Source: JAQBDA01 sp032124675 (lineage in GTDB: Bacteria; Chloroflexota; Anaerolineae; Anaerolineales; UBA4823). Taken from it: DNA of 16,692 nt. The notes under the pieces were generated by a model. It searched no databases and was not told the origin of the DNA. It saw only the letters and a list, made by a program, of their open reading frames with translations. Location of the stretch: the NCBI GenBank assembly GCA_032124675.1, contig JAQBDA010000116.1, positions 1-16,692 on the forward strand, written 5' to 3'. Position numbers and translations under genes: made by a program. This document shows, in pieces, positions 7,195 through 14,314 of this stretch. The stretch's first letter is position 1, and each line of letters begins with the position of its first letter.

Positions 7195-9747
7195 GTGAAG
7201 TGGAAATTAAACGAGCTCGATAAGACTCCGGAGCTTTCTCCTGACCTGGAGTGGATGATCCAGAGCGGTCAGGTGAGCCGCCAGCTGCTGCTGGAGAAAT
7301 TGGCGGAAGCTTATTACCCCTCTGTATATCGCCTGACGATTTCGCTGACCGGCGATATCTCTGCAGCAAAACTCATCGTCCGGGAAGTGTTTTCATATCT
7401 GGTGCTCAACCTCCACCGCTACCGCAGCCAGACGAGGGTAGATGTATGGGTTCATCAAAACGCCTACCGGATCATAAATCGCAATCTGAAGCGCGAACGT
7501 TTCTGGCGTGGGCTTGAATGGTGGGTATCAAGCCCTGGACAGTTTACCGATCCACTATCCGTAGAGCCGAAGACCGAGCTGGACCGTTCCGTGTGGAGGA
7601 AGCTCGATCAACTGGATGAGAAGCTGAGAAGAGCACTGATCCTTCGTTATGGGAACGGCTGGGAAATTCCATATATCAGCCGGGTGACGGGTATAGATGA
7701 AGATGTAATCGACAATCGAATAATTGCCGGCCTTAAGGAGCTTGCGGATTTGACCGCTTTGCCTAGGGAGGGTCTGGCACCTAAACTGAGCGCCTCGCTC
7801 CAATCGCGCTATAGATCTCGTGACCCCGGAGATACCCAACTGTTCGTCAGCCAGCTGGATAAAGAGACTCGCCGTCGTTTCCAGCTGCGTGGCGGATTTA
7901 CCATCGCCTGGGAGCTGATGCTGGTCGGTCTGTCGATCTTGCTTGTCCTGCTGGCCATATGGGGCGCGAACCGTTATCTATTCGACGGTGAGCTGCTGCC
8001 GTTGTCAGCAGTAAACCAGGAAAGTGGTCCTCAGATGGACAGCGGCAGTTCGGGTTCTTCACGGCAGTCAGGGATTGAAACCCCGACCCCGGTGCAAGGA
8101 ACCATTCAGGAAAGGGCAACTTCTGGAGGTCCAACCTCAACCCCTACTCCTGATGGTGTGTTTTATTACGCAGTGCAAGGAGATACGCTGGCATCTATTG
8201 CCAGCTACCTTGGGGTCAGCGAGGATGAGCTGCGGCGTTTTAACCGACTGCCAGATGGTATTGACATTGTTGCAGGTCAGGCTCTGGTCATCCCCGGCAG
8301 CGTTCCGACCGCCAGGCAGCCCCAGGTGACTCCAGTGACACCGGTGGCACGCGGCAGGGTCCCTGCTCCGCCGAGGACTTCCGGGGATGTATTGAACCTG
8401 CTTAACCCAGATGAGCTCCCATATCACTCACTCTGGGTCAGTGCGGTCGTTATAAGCCACGATACATTAACCTCGGATTCTGTCGCGAATAGCTCTCAGG
8501 TCCAGCTCTGGATCAACCCCAGACAATTCTTACTGCTTGGAGGGGAATCGGGCGAGGAGCTGCAAGAAGTGGGGATTGGTATGAGAAGGCGATTTTATGT
8601 CGCCGGACCGGGCCACGGACAGCCCTGGTTCCACCCGGCTGAATCGGGATTTACCAACCCATTTCGAGACTCGACCCTGCTGTATGGATTGTATATGCTG
8701 TTCGGGGAGATAGGCGAGCTTGCTACGAGCGATTTTATGCTGCTGGGCAAGTCTATAATAGCGGGCAGGAATGCCTGGGTCGTCAGCCAGTTGAATTCTG
8801 ACAATGAGCGGATCGGTTTATTGTATCTCGATGAGCAGACCGGGTTTATTCTGCGCTACCGGAGCCTGACTGCTCCGGAATTCAGGGCCGAAGCGGGTAT
8901 ATTCATGCCAGATGAGGTCGTGGTGAACGCGGTTGAATTTGACATCGACATTCCGCAAGAACTCATTGATTTATCACTCCCCTGGCGTGGCGGGTATGCC
9001 GCCGACCATACCGGACGGCCCGCTTCATCAGGTGTGATAGAACTTGAGCAACCCGAAGATAGCCTGGACTACTCCGATCGGGCTCAGGAGCCACCGGATG
9101 GTTATGATCCAACAAAGGGGCGTCTGGACTTCCGCTTCCCAATTGGCAGGCATAAATTTCTCTCGATGGCCGGCACCGATATCTACGCTGATGGATATTT
9201 CCTGGGTCGTGTTGATATGGGGATCCCCTGGAATATTAGCTGCCAGCGGGCAAATGATGGGCAAGTCATCGTTTACCGGACAGCCACGAGCAACAAAGAC
9301 GATATCATCTCCATCTCAAATGGTCCGTATTATCTGCGTCTAAGCAAGCCGTTGGAGATCCGCAGGGTGCTCCCTGGTGCCAATCGAGCATCCAATGATT
9401 TTGCTATATCGCCTGACAGTCGGTATGTCGCTGTTTGGGCTTGCGAGCGCAATGCGGAGCCATGTGGGGTGTATCTACATGATCTGGAGAATCACACCTG
9501 GCGCAGGCTGGTTGATATCCAGGAGGGGGCAGGAGGATTTGTGTGGAGCCCGCAAGGGGATCAGCTGGCTATGCTGACGGCCGGCAATATCATCATGGTC
9601 GTCGATATTGTAAATGGGGAGCTGCTCTTCACCGGTGAGTATGACAGCATTAACCAGGCGCCATTACCAGAGACACCGATGGACGATTGGGGTGTCGAGT
9701 TCCCGTCTCGTAATCATGGCCTGGAAGCGTGTATAAACCCACCATAG
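7195..9747 (+). CDS. Membrane-tethered ECF sigma-factor-like protein fused to LysM and sensor domains
   Basis: One continuous 850-residue frame. Residues about 36-105 resemble sigma70 region 2 (YYPSVYRLTISLTGD, then REVFSYL, then WVHQNAYRIINRNLKRERF). Residues about 128-186 resemble region 4 (LDEKLRRALILRYG, then EIPYISRVTGIDEDVIDNRI). A basic stretch (KETRRRFQLR) precedes a single membrane helix at about 236-258, so the sigma part should face the cytoplasm. Outside, a Ser/Pro/Thr-rich linker leads to a LysM peptidoglycan-binding domain (324-369: YYAVQGDTLASIASYLGVS, then AGQALVIPG). Residues about 400-610 recall the RseB/LolA-like fold (GRNAWVV, then LLYLDEQTGFILRYRS). Residues about 730-850 look like two WD/TolB-type blades (FAISPDSRYVAVWA, FVWSPQGDQLAML). 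GTG 7195 is preferred, with AGG at 7186-7188 as a weak ribosome site; the next in-frame ATG (7255) would cut only 20 residues. It may sense the envelope and control transcription; activity is unproven. Confidence 0.85.
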   Translation: MKWKLNELDKTPELSPDLEWMIQSGQVSRQLLLEKLAEAYYPSVYRLTISLTGDISAAKLIVREVFSYLVLNLHRYRSQTRVDVWVHQNAYRIINRNLKRERFWRGLEWWVSSPGQFTDPLSVEPKTELDRSVWRKLDQLDEKLRRALILRYGNGWEIPYISRVTGIDEDVIDNRIIAGLKELADLTALPREGLAPKLSASLQSRYRSRDPGDTQLFVSQLDKETRRRFQLRGGFTIAWELMLVGLSILLVLLAIWGANRYLFDGELLPLSAVNQESGPQMDSGSSGSSRQSGIETPTPVQGTIQERATSGGPTSTPTPDGVFYYAVQGDTLASIASYLGVSEDELRRFNRLPDGIDIVAGQALVIPGSVPTARQPQVTPVTPVARGRVPAPPRTSGDVLNLLNPDELPYHSLWVSAVVISHDTLTSDSVANSSQVQLWINPRQFLLLGGESGEELQEVGIGMRRRFYVAGPGHGQPWFHPAESGFTNPFRDSTLLYGLYMLFGEIGELATSDFMLLGKSIIAGRNAWVVSQLNSDNERIGLLYLDEQTGFILRYRSLTAPEFRAEAGIFMPDEVVVNAVEFDIDIPQELIDLSLPWRGGYAADHTGRPASSGVIELEQPEDSLDYSDRAQEPPDGYDPTKGRLDFRFPIGRHKFLSMAGTDIYADGYFLGRVDMGIPWNISCQRANDGQVIVYRTATSNKDDIISISNGPYYLRLSKPLEIRRVLPGANRASNDFAISPDSRYVAVWACERNAEPCGVYLHDLENHTWRRLVDIQEGAGGFVWSPQGDQLAMLTAGNIIMVVDIVNGELLFTGEYDSINQAPLPETPMDDWGVEFPSRNHGLEACINPP

Positions 9748-9764
9748 CATCGGTAATTTTGTCA

Positions 9765-9770
9765 TATAAT
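9765..9770 (+). promoter_or_regulatory. Candidate -10 box (TATAAT) for the CBS-domain gene
   Basis: A perfect TATAAT lies 31 bases before the strong ribosome site of the next gene and just after the stop of the sigma-like fusion. No good -35 is visible at 16-18 bp, so activity is uncertain. Confidence 0.4.
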
Positions 9771-9801
9771 AGACAGCAGCAAGCCATGAAGAGGAGGAAA
9801 T

Positions 9802-9828
9802 ATGGTAGATTTGAGACAATATGCCTGA
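9802..9828 (+). CDS. Eight-codon mini-ORF (MVDLRQYA) overlapping the CBS-protein start
   Basis: The sequence GAGGAGGAAAT directly precedes ATG 9802 and is the best Shine-Dalgarno in this area, but this ATG opens a frame of only eight codons ending at TGA 9826-9828. The CBS protein starts in another frame at ATG 9821, inside the mini-ORF. Ribosomes that finish the mini-ORF could reinitiate a few bases upstream at 9821. Alternatively a single-base error hides a longer N-terminus of the CBS protein. Confidence 0.4.
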   Translation: MVDLRQYA

Positions 9829-10228
9829 TAAAGTCCACGACTGGATGAGCAGTCCTGTGATCGTGATCGACCCGGACAGCAGTGTATCCTATGCACTTAC
9901 ATTGATGCGCCGCCGGAATATCCACAGCCTGATCGTTGATATCTCAGCTGAGAATCCATCCTATGGTATCGTCACTACCACAGATATACGAGATAAGATC
10001 GTTGCGGCCGACAGGAATCCGGCGGAAACTCAAATCCGCGAGATAATGACTGCCCCGGTATCGGTTGCTGATCCCGACTGGTCGCTCAAAGAGTGTTCGA
10101 GTTTGATGCAGAGGCTGCATATCCACCACATGCCAGTAGCGGACAAACATGGCACGCTGATCGGATTGATTTCTGTAACCGATATATTCAGAGCTGCTGA
10201 GGAGATCGGATGGGGGAATAAGGGCTGA
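9821..10228 (+). CDS. Protein of two CBS domains
   Basis: The 135 residues consist of a tandem CBS pair (Bateman module) and nothing else. CBS1 is about 5-63 (VHDWMSSPVIVID, then IVTTTDIRDKI) and CBS2 about 71-130 (IREIMTAPVSVADPDWS, then LIGLISVTDIFRAA). Such pairs bind adenine nucleotides or related ligands and often work as energy or redox sensors that act on other proteins. It is cytoplasmic, with no membrane segment. ATG 9821 fits the usual N-terminus of such proteins, although the strong ribosome site belongs to the overlapping mini-ORF at 9802. It lies 73 bp after the sigma-like fusion and upstream of the dehydrogenase operon, and could respond to either. No partner can be proven from the sequence. 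Confidence 0.9.
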   Translation: MPDKVHDWMSSPVIVIDPDSSVSYALTLMRRRNIHSLIVDISAENPSYGIVTTTDIRDKIVAADRNPAETQIREIMTAPVSVADPDWSLKECSSLMQRLHIHHMPVADKHGTLIGLISVTDIFRAAEEIGWGNKG

Positions 10229-10248
10229 CACGATTAAATGGAGTGATC

Positions 10249-10257
10249 TGGTATAAT
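10249..10257 (+). promoter_or_regulatory. Extended -10 promoter for the dehydrogenase operon
   Basis: TGGTATAAT is a perfect extended -10 element. CTGACA at 10225-10230 lies 21 bp upstream, too far to be a normal -35, but extended -10 promoters often do without one. A start near 10264 leaves a leader of about 95 bases before ATG 10359. Confidence 0.55.
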
Positions 10258-10298
10258 TTTTGCGTTCCTATGATCCTTAACGTAAAAAAGTAACGCTG

Positions 10299-10328
10299 TA
10301 ACGCCGGGATTGCACCCGGTGTTATTTT
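10299..10328 (+). terminator. Terminator-like hairpin in the dehydrogenase leader
   Basis: TAACGCCGGG (10299-10308) pairs with CCCGGTGTTA (10315-10324) over ten base pairs with one G-U, a six-base loop, and TTTT right after. It is placed after the predicted promoter and before the E1-alpha start, so it could be an attenuator. It could instead be the terminator of the CBS gene. TAACG occurs three times before and within the stem (10278, 10291, 10299), so the second copy could give an alternative pairing with the 3' arm. Confidence 0.5.
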
Positions 10329-10358
10329 GTGCGATTATATGATTTGAAAGGCAACCAA

Positions 10359-11318
10359 ATGGAAAAAAGCGAATATCTGGAACTATATCGCCAGATGGTG
10401 GTCATTCGCCTGGTGGAAGAGCAATCTGCGCAGCTATACCAGCAGGGGAAGATAGGCGGCTTTCTGCACCTGTATATTGGTCAGGAGGCGGTCAGTACCG
10501 GATTGATATCCCTCCGCCAGCCGCAAGACCGCGTGATTACGGCTTACCGCGACCATGGTGTGGCGATCAACTGCGGCATAAGTGCCAGGGAAGTCCTGGC
10601 AGAGCTGATGGGAAAAGCGACCGGCAGCTCTAAAGGTAAAGGCGGCTCGATGCACCTGGCCGATGTGACCAAGAACTTCTGGGGTGGGCATGCCATCGTT
10701 GGGGCGCACCTGCCCATTGCTGCGGGTCTTGCCCTCGGCGACCAGTACCAGAAGAATGACGGCATTACGATCTGCATGTTCGGGGACGGGGCAACGAATA
10801 TCGGTTATTTCCATGAAGCACTGAATCTGTCCAAAGTATGGACTCTGCCTGTATTATGGGTTTGTGAGAACAACCAGTATGGGATGGGTACATCCGTTGA
10901 ACGTGCTTCAGCAGTTCCTGAGATGCGCCTGAAGGCCGATGGTTATGGGATCCCCAACAGCCGGGCAGATGGGATGGATATCATGGCTGTCCGCGAGGCC
11001 ACAAAAGAGGCTATCGAGTCAGTGCGCGGCGGAAAAGGACCCTACTTCCTGGAGATTATCACGTATCGCTTTCGCGGACATTCCATGGGTGATCCTGAAC
11101 GCTACAGGCAATCCGATGAAGTAAAAAAATGGCAGGAAAATGATCCCATCGGCATCTACCGCCGCTACCTTGTCGAGCATAAGATCATTCCAGAAAATGA
11201 ACTCAACACGATCGATGAGAAAAGTGAGAAGGAAGTTCTTGAAGCCGTGCAGCTGGCTGAGGCTGATCCTGAGCCGGCTGCCGATGAATTGTTCGAGCAT
11301 GTGTATGTAGAAGGTTAA
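10359..11318 (+). CDS. pdhA: Pyruvate (2-oxoacid) dehydrogenase E1 component, alpha subunit
   Basis: The 319 residues match the usual length of bacterial E1-alpha. The thiamine diphosphate motif runs from GDG (142-144) to NN (171-172), and other family landmarks are TAYRDHG (61-67), GKGGSMH (93-99) and YRFRGHSMGDPERYR. With E1-beta it decarboxylates the 2-oxo acid and passes the acyl group to the lipoyl arm of E2. ATG 10359 is chosen because GAAAGG (10346-10351) is correctly spaced before it. An in-frame GTG at 10329 lies inside the tail of the leader hairpin and has no ribosome site. It is the first gene of the operon, 46 bp before E1-beta. The exact substrate (pyruvate, acetoin or a branched-chain oxoacid) cannot be fixed from sequence alone; pyruvate is most likely. 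Confidence 0.93.
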   Translation: MEKSEYLELYRQMVVIRLVEEQSAQLYQQGKIGGFLHLYIGQEAVSTGLISLRQPQDRVITAYRDHGVAINCGISAREVLAELMGKATGSSKGKGGSMHLADVTKNFWGGHAIVGAHLPIAAGLALGDQYQKNDGITICMFGDGATNIGYFHEALNLSKVWTLPVLWVCENNQYGMGTSVERASAVPEMRLKADGYGIPNSRADGMDIMAVREATKEAIESVRGGKGPYFLEIITYRFRGHSMGDPERYRQSDEVKKWQENDPIGIYRRYLVEHKIIPENELNTIDEKSEKEVLEAVQLAEADPEPAADELFEHVYVEG

Positions 11319-11364
11319 TCCTGCTGAGTCCGGCGATTGATTTGAAAACAATAAGGGAATAAAA

Positions 11365-12336
11365 ATGGCAAGAATAACAATGCGTGAAGCCATCTCCCAG
11401 GCATTGTGGGAGGAAATGGAGCGAGACCAGAGTGTGTTTATCCTCGGAGAAGAGGTCGGTGTGTGGGGCGGTACATACGCGGTTACAAAGGGATTTTACG
11501 ATCATTTCGGCCCCGATCGGGTGCGGGATACACCGATTGCTGAGGCGGCGATCGTGGGGGCAGCTATCGGGGCAGCATTGACCGGGTTAAGACCGGTGGC
11601 TGAGCTGATGACGATAAACTTCGCATTTTCAGCGATGGAGCACATCGTCAATGAAGCTGCCAAGCTGCATTATATGTTCGGCGGTCAATTCATCCTGCCG
11701 CTTGTCATCCGGGCTGTGGGTGGGGGTGGGCGCCAGCTGGGCGCAACGCACTCGCAAACTCCCGACGCGGTGTTTGCCCATTTCCCCGGGTTGAAAGTAG
11801 TCGCCCCAGGGACTCCAGAAGATGCAAAAGGGCTGCTAAAAGCCGCCATTCGCTGCGACGATCCGGTGTTGTTCATCGAGCATGCCACGCTTTACCAGGT
11901 AAGGGCAGATGTCCCGGACGGCGATTACACCGTTCCCATCGGCGAGTCGAAGATCCAACGACCTGGGAGGGATGTCACTATTGTGACATACAGCAAGATG
12001 TTAGAAATATCCACCAAGGCGGCAGATCAGCTTGCTAAAGATGGCGTTGAAGCCGAAATTGTTGACCTGCGGACTCTCCGACCTCTGGATATGGGACCTG
12101 TGATCCAGTCGTTTAAAAAGACCAACCGGGCTGTTATCGTTGAAGAAGGCTGGCGGTCATACGGTGTTGGATCGGAAGTAGCTGCTCGTATCTATGAACA
12201 GGCATTTGATTACATCGATGCGCCAATTCAGCGTGTGGCTCAGAAAGAAGTGCCTCTGCCGTATAACCGTACGCTCGAGCAGTTGGCGCTTCCCCAGGTT
12301 GAGGATGTGGTGAAGGCTGTCAAGGAGGTGCTGTGA
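11365..12336 (+). CDS. pdhB: Pyruvate (2-oxoacid) dehydrogenase E1 component, beta subunit
   Basis: The 323 residues have the standard E1-beta architecture: a transketolase-like pyrimidine domain (about 4-180) and a C-terminal transketolase-like domain (about 195-315). In DTPIAEAAIVGAAIGAALTG, glutamate E60 corresponds to the residue that activates the thiamine cofactor. GGGGRQLGATHSQ and DPVLFIEH are further family blocks. It forms the alpha2beta2 E1 heterotetramer with the product of the preceding gene. AAGGGA (11353-11358) is a good ribosome site for ATG 11365. Its stop TGA overlaps the E2 start in the sequence TGATG, which indicates translational coupling. Confidence 0.94.
   Translation: MARITMREAISQALWEEMERDQSVFILGEEVGVWGGTYAVTKGFYDHFGPDRVRDTPIAEAAIVGAAIGAALTGLRPVAELMTINFAFSAMEHIVNEAAKLHYMFGGQFILPLVIRAVGGGGRQLGATHSQTPDAVFAHFPGLKVVAPGTPEDAKGLLKAAIRCDDPVLFIEHATLYQVRADVPDGDYTVPIGESKIQRPGRDVTIVTYSKMLEISTKAADQLAKDGVEAEIVDLRTLRPLDMGPVIQSFKKTNRAVIVEEGWRSYGVGSEVAARIYEQAFDYIDAPIQRVAQKEVPLPYNRTLEQLALPQVEDVVKAVKEVL
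12322..12329 (+). promoter_or_regulatory. Shine-Dalgarno that fixes the E2 start
   Basis: AAGGAGGT lies inside the last codons of E1-beta, six bases before ATG 12336. It favours that ATG over the GTG at 12333, which is too close. Confidence 0.7.
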
Positions 12337-13595
12337 TGGCTGATATCGTTACCATGCCTAAGCTCGGTTTTGACATGGCAGAAGGGGTGCTGGTACGCTG
12401 GGTCGTCCTGGAGGGGGAAGCAATTGCCAAAGGTGCTGTACTGGCTGAGATCGAGACAGACAAAGCAACGGTAGAGGTCGAGTCAATGTATGAGGGGATT
12501 GTGGCACGTCACCTGGTTCCGGAGGGGGAAGTGATCCCGGTCAATGACCCGATCGCTGTGATATCAGCTCCAGGAGAGAAGGTCGATTTCGACCAGATAT
12601 TCATGGGACTACCGGCGGGGGAAAAAGCATCCAAAGTGCCGGCAGCTGATGAATATGAGCCCTCTCAAACAGCGGAAACCCAGCCTGCCGAGATATCTGT
12701 ACCCGCTGAAGGTGAGCAGTATCCAGGGGGTGTCAAGGCAACTCCCGTTGCACGCCGGATGGCTGATGAGCGGGGCATCAATATGCGGCAGGTGAAAGGA
12801 ACCGGTACAGGCGGTCGAATTACAAAATCGGATATAGAAGCCTATGTCCCAATCGCAGCTCCGCCAAGGGAAGCCGTGATTCCTTCGGCTCTACCCGTGA
12901 TTGCCAGGGGCGAGACACAAATCCTACCTCTCAACCGGTTGAGAGCTGCTATCGGTCGGCGGATGAAAGAAGCCAAGCAGCAGGTGCCGCACTTCTATGT
13001 GACTAACGAATACGATATGGCCGCCTTGCTCGACCTGCGGAAGCAGGTGAACCTGCTGCTGCCGGAGGATGAGAAGACTTCTGTCAATGATTACATCGTG
13101 AAAGCAGCCGCGCTGTCGTTGAGAGAATTTCCAAATTTGAATGCCTCACTGGACGGAGATCAGGTCATTCGTCATGGACAGGTCAATATTGGCGTTGCTG
13201 TGGCTGTTGAGGGGGGCTTGCTGACGGTAGTGTGCCGGGATGCGGACCTGAAGCCAGTACGGTTGATAACGGCAGAGGTGCGTGCGATGGTAGCTAGGGC
13301 CAGAGATGGGAAGGTAAAATCTGAGGATATTGAAGGCTCTACGTTCTCGGTCAGCAATTTAGGCATGTTCGATGTTGAGCACTTCATTGCCATTATCAAC
13401 CCGCCAGAAGCAGCTATTCTAGCAGTCGGGTCGGCAAGAGAGGTACCTGTTGTGGAGAATGGGCAGGTGGTTCCCGGCTTACGGATGAAAGCTACCATCT
13501 CGGTGGATCACCGGGTAAGCGACGGTGCAGAAGCTGCTCAGTTCATGCAAGCACTGGCGAAATATCTTCAAGAACCTCTGCGTCTGATGGTTTAA
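12336..13595 (+). CDS. pdhC: Dihydrolipoamide acyltransferase (E2) of the dehydrogenase complex
   Basis: The 419 residues show the classic E2 order. One lipoyl domain (about 2-78) carries the lipoylated lysine K43 in EIETDKATVEVES. A Pro/Ala/Glu-rich linker (about 90-130) leads to a peripheral-subunit-binding domain (134-170: ATPVARRMADERGI, then GTGTGGRITKSDIE). The catalytic domain (about 195-419) ends with the active-site motif DHRVSDG (H392, D396). E2 forms the core of the complex and transfers the acyl group to CoA. The gene overlaps E1-beta by one base and has a strong ribosome site. No E3 (dihydrolipoamide dehydrogenase) follows, so that subunit must be encoded elsewhere. A single lipoyl domain is common in bacteria of many groups. 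Confidence 0.95.
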   Translation: MADIVTMPKLGFDMAEGVLVRWVVLEGEAIAKGAVLAEIETDKATVEVESMYEGIVARHLVPEGEVIPVNDPIAVISAPGEKVDFDQIFMGLPAGEKASKVPAADEYEPSQTAETQPAEISVPAEGEQYPGGVKATPVARRMADERGINMRQVKGTGTGGRITKSDIEAYVPIAAPPREAVIPSALPVIARGETQILPLNRLRAAIGRRMKEAKQQVPHFYVTNEYDMAALLDLRKQVNLLLPEDEKTSVNDYIVKAAALSLREFPNLNASLDGDQVIRHGQVNIGVAVAVEGGLLTVVCRDADLKPVRLITAEVRAMVARARDGKVKSEDIEGSTFSVSNLGMFDVEHFIAIINPPEAAILAVGSAREVPVVENGQVVPGLRMKATISVDHRVSDGAEAAQFMQALAKYLQEPLRLMV

Positions 13596-13606
13596 GCAGT
13601 TATTCT

Positions 13607-14182
13607 ATGGTATCTGCGGAATACGAGCTCGGGTATATTCAAGCCGCACTGCCCGTTTTGGAAAATTATCTACTGGCGGAGAATGTGTATTGGACACTGG
13701 TGGCAGTGTCACCAGTTGGGGGTCCGACATACCCTAACCTCACGCTTGGAACTTTACTGCTAACGCTGCAAAAATTACGTGCCTGCAACCTATCGCTTGA
13801 CCTGCAGTTTGAACTGGAGCGGGCTGAGAGCATGATAGGAAGGCAGCAGTCGCAGTGGAGGTCCGCCTGGGAAAAGAAGTCTTCCCAGGAGTATGGCGCC
13901 CGGCTCCGATTGTGGGGCAACTATTTGGAGGACTACCGTCGGGATGCGGAGAATAATATCGACCGCTACGCTTATGAAGTGAGCCGCAGAGTCATGCTGA
14001 CGCTGCTGATGGTTTTCGCAGATCCTGCTGATGAAGAAAGAGAGATGCTCAACGGGCTCGACATCATATTGAGGTCGGTTTTTATCCCTGGCAGTTTCAT
14101 ATGGGAAGAGGTATATGCAAGCGGATTTCCCGAGGATCAATTCTGGTATTTATACGGTCAGTTGCGCGGCAATCATGATTGA
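13607..14182 (+). CDS. Uncharacterised 191-residue protein in the dehydrogenase operon
   Basis: I do not recognise this protein. It starts 11 bp after the E2 stop, on the same strand, so it is probably co-transcribed and perhaps coupled. The sequence looks mainly alpha-helical and soluble, rich in Trp, Tyr, Arg and Glu, with no signal peptide and no clear membrane helix. A Pro/Gly loop (SPVGGPTYPNLTLG) at about 34-47 interrupts the helical pattern. A charged central part (about 73-125, WRSAWEKKSSQEYGARLRLW) could form a coiled or helical bundle. A product conserved beside E2 could be an accessory or assembly factor, but nothing in the sequence shows this. Codon use looks like that of the neighbours, so it is likely a real gene. 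Confidence 0.75.
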   Translation: MVSAEYELGYIQAALPVLENYLLAENVYWTLVAVSPVGGPTYPNLTLGTLLLTLQKLRACNLSLDLQFELERAESMIGRQQSQWRSAWEKKSSQEYGARLRLWGNYLEDYRRDAENNIDRYAYEVSRRVMLTLLMVFADPADEEREMLNGLDIILRSVFIPGSFIWEEVYASGFPEDQFWYLYGQLRGNHD

Positions 14183-14314
14183 GGGGATATAGACCATGGA
14201 CCAAACCGTGTCTGCCAGAATACGATTTGAACCGATATCTCATCGAGCCGTATAACTAACCCTGTTCTGCAGAGCGTTTCTGTTTAGACGAGTAGTGTAA
14301 TAGGAGTCATGAAA

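Noticed and set aside
10329..10358. Upstream GTG start that would add ten residues to E1-alpha
   Set aside because: The GTG sits at the end of the leader hairpin tail without a ribosome site, while ATG 10359 has GAAAGG at the right distance.
14183..14314. Possible terminator or small RNA between the 191-residue gene and the M50 gene
   Set aside because: I found no stem followed by T residues and no promoter-like pair of boxes, so nothing can be supported there.
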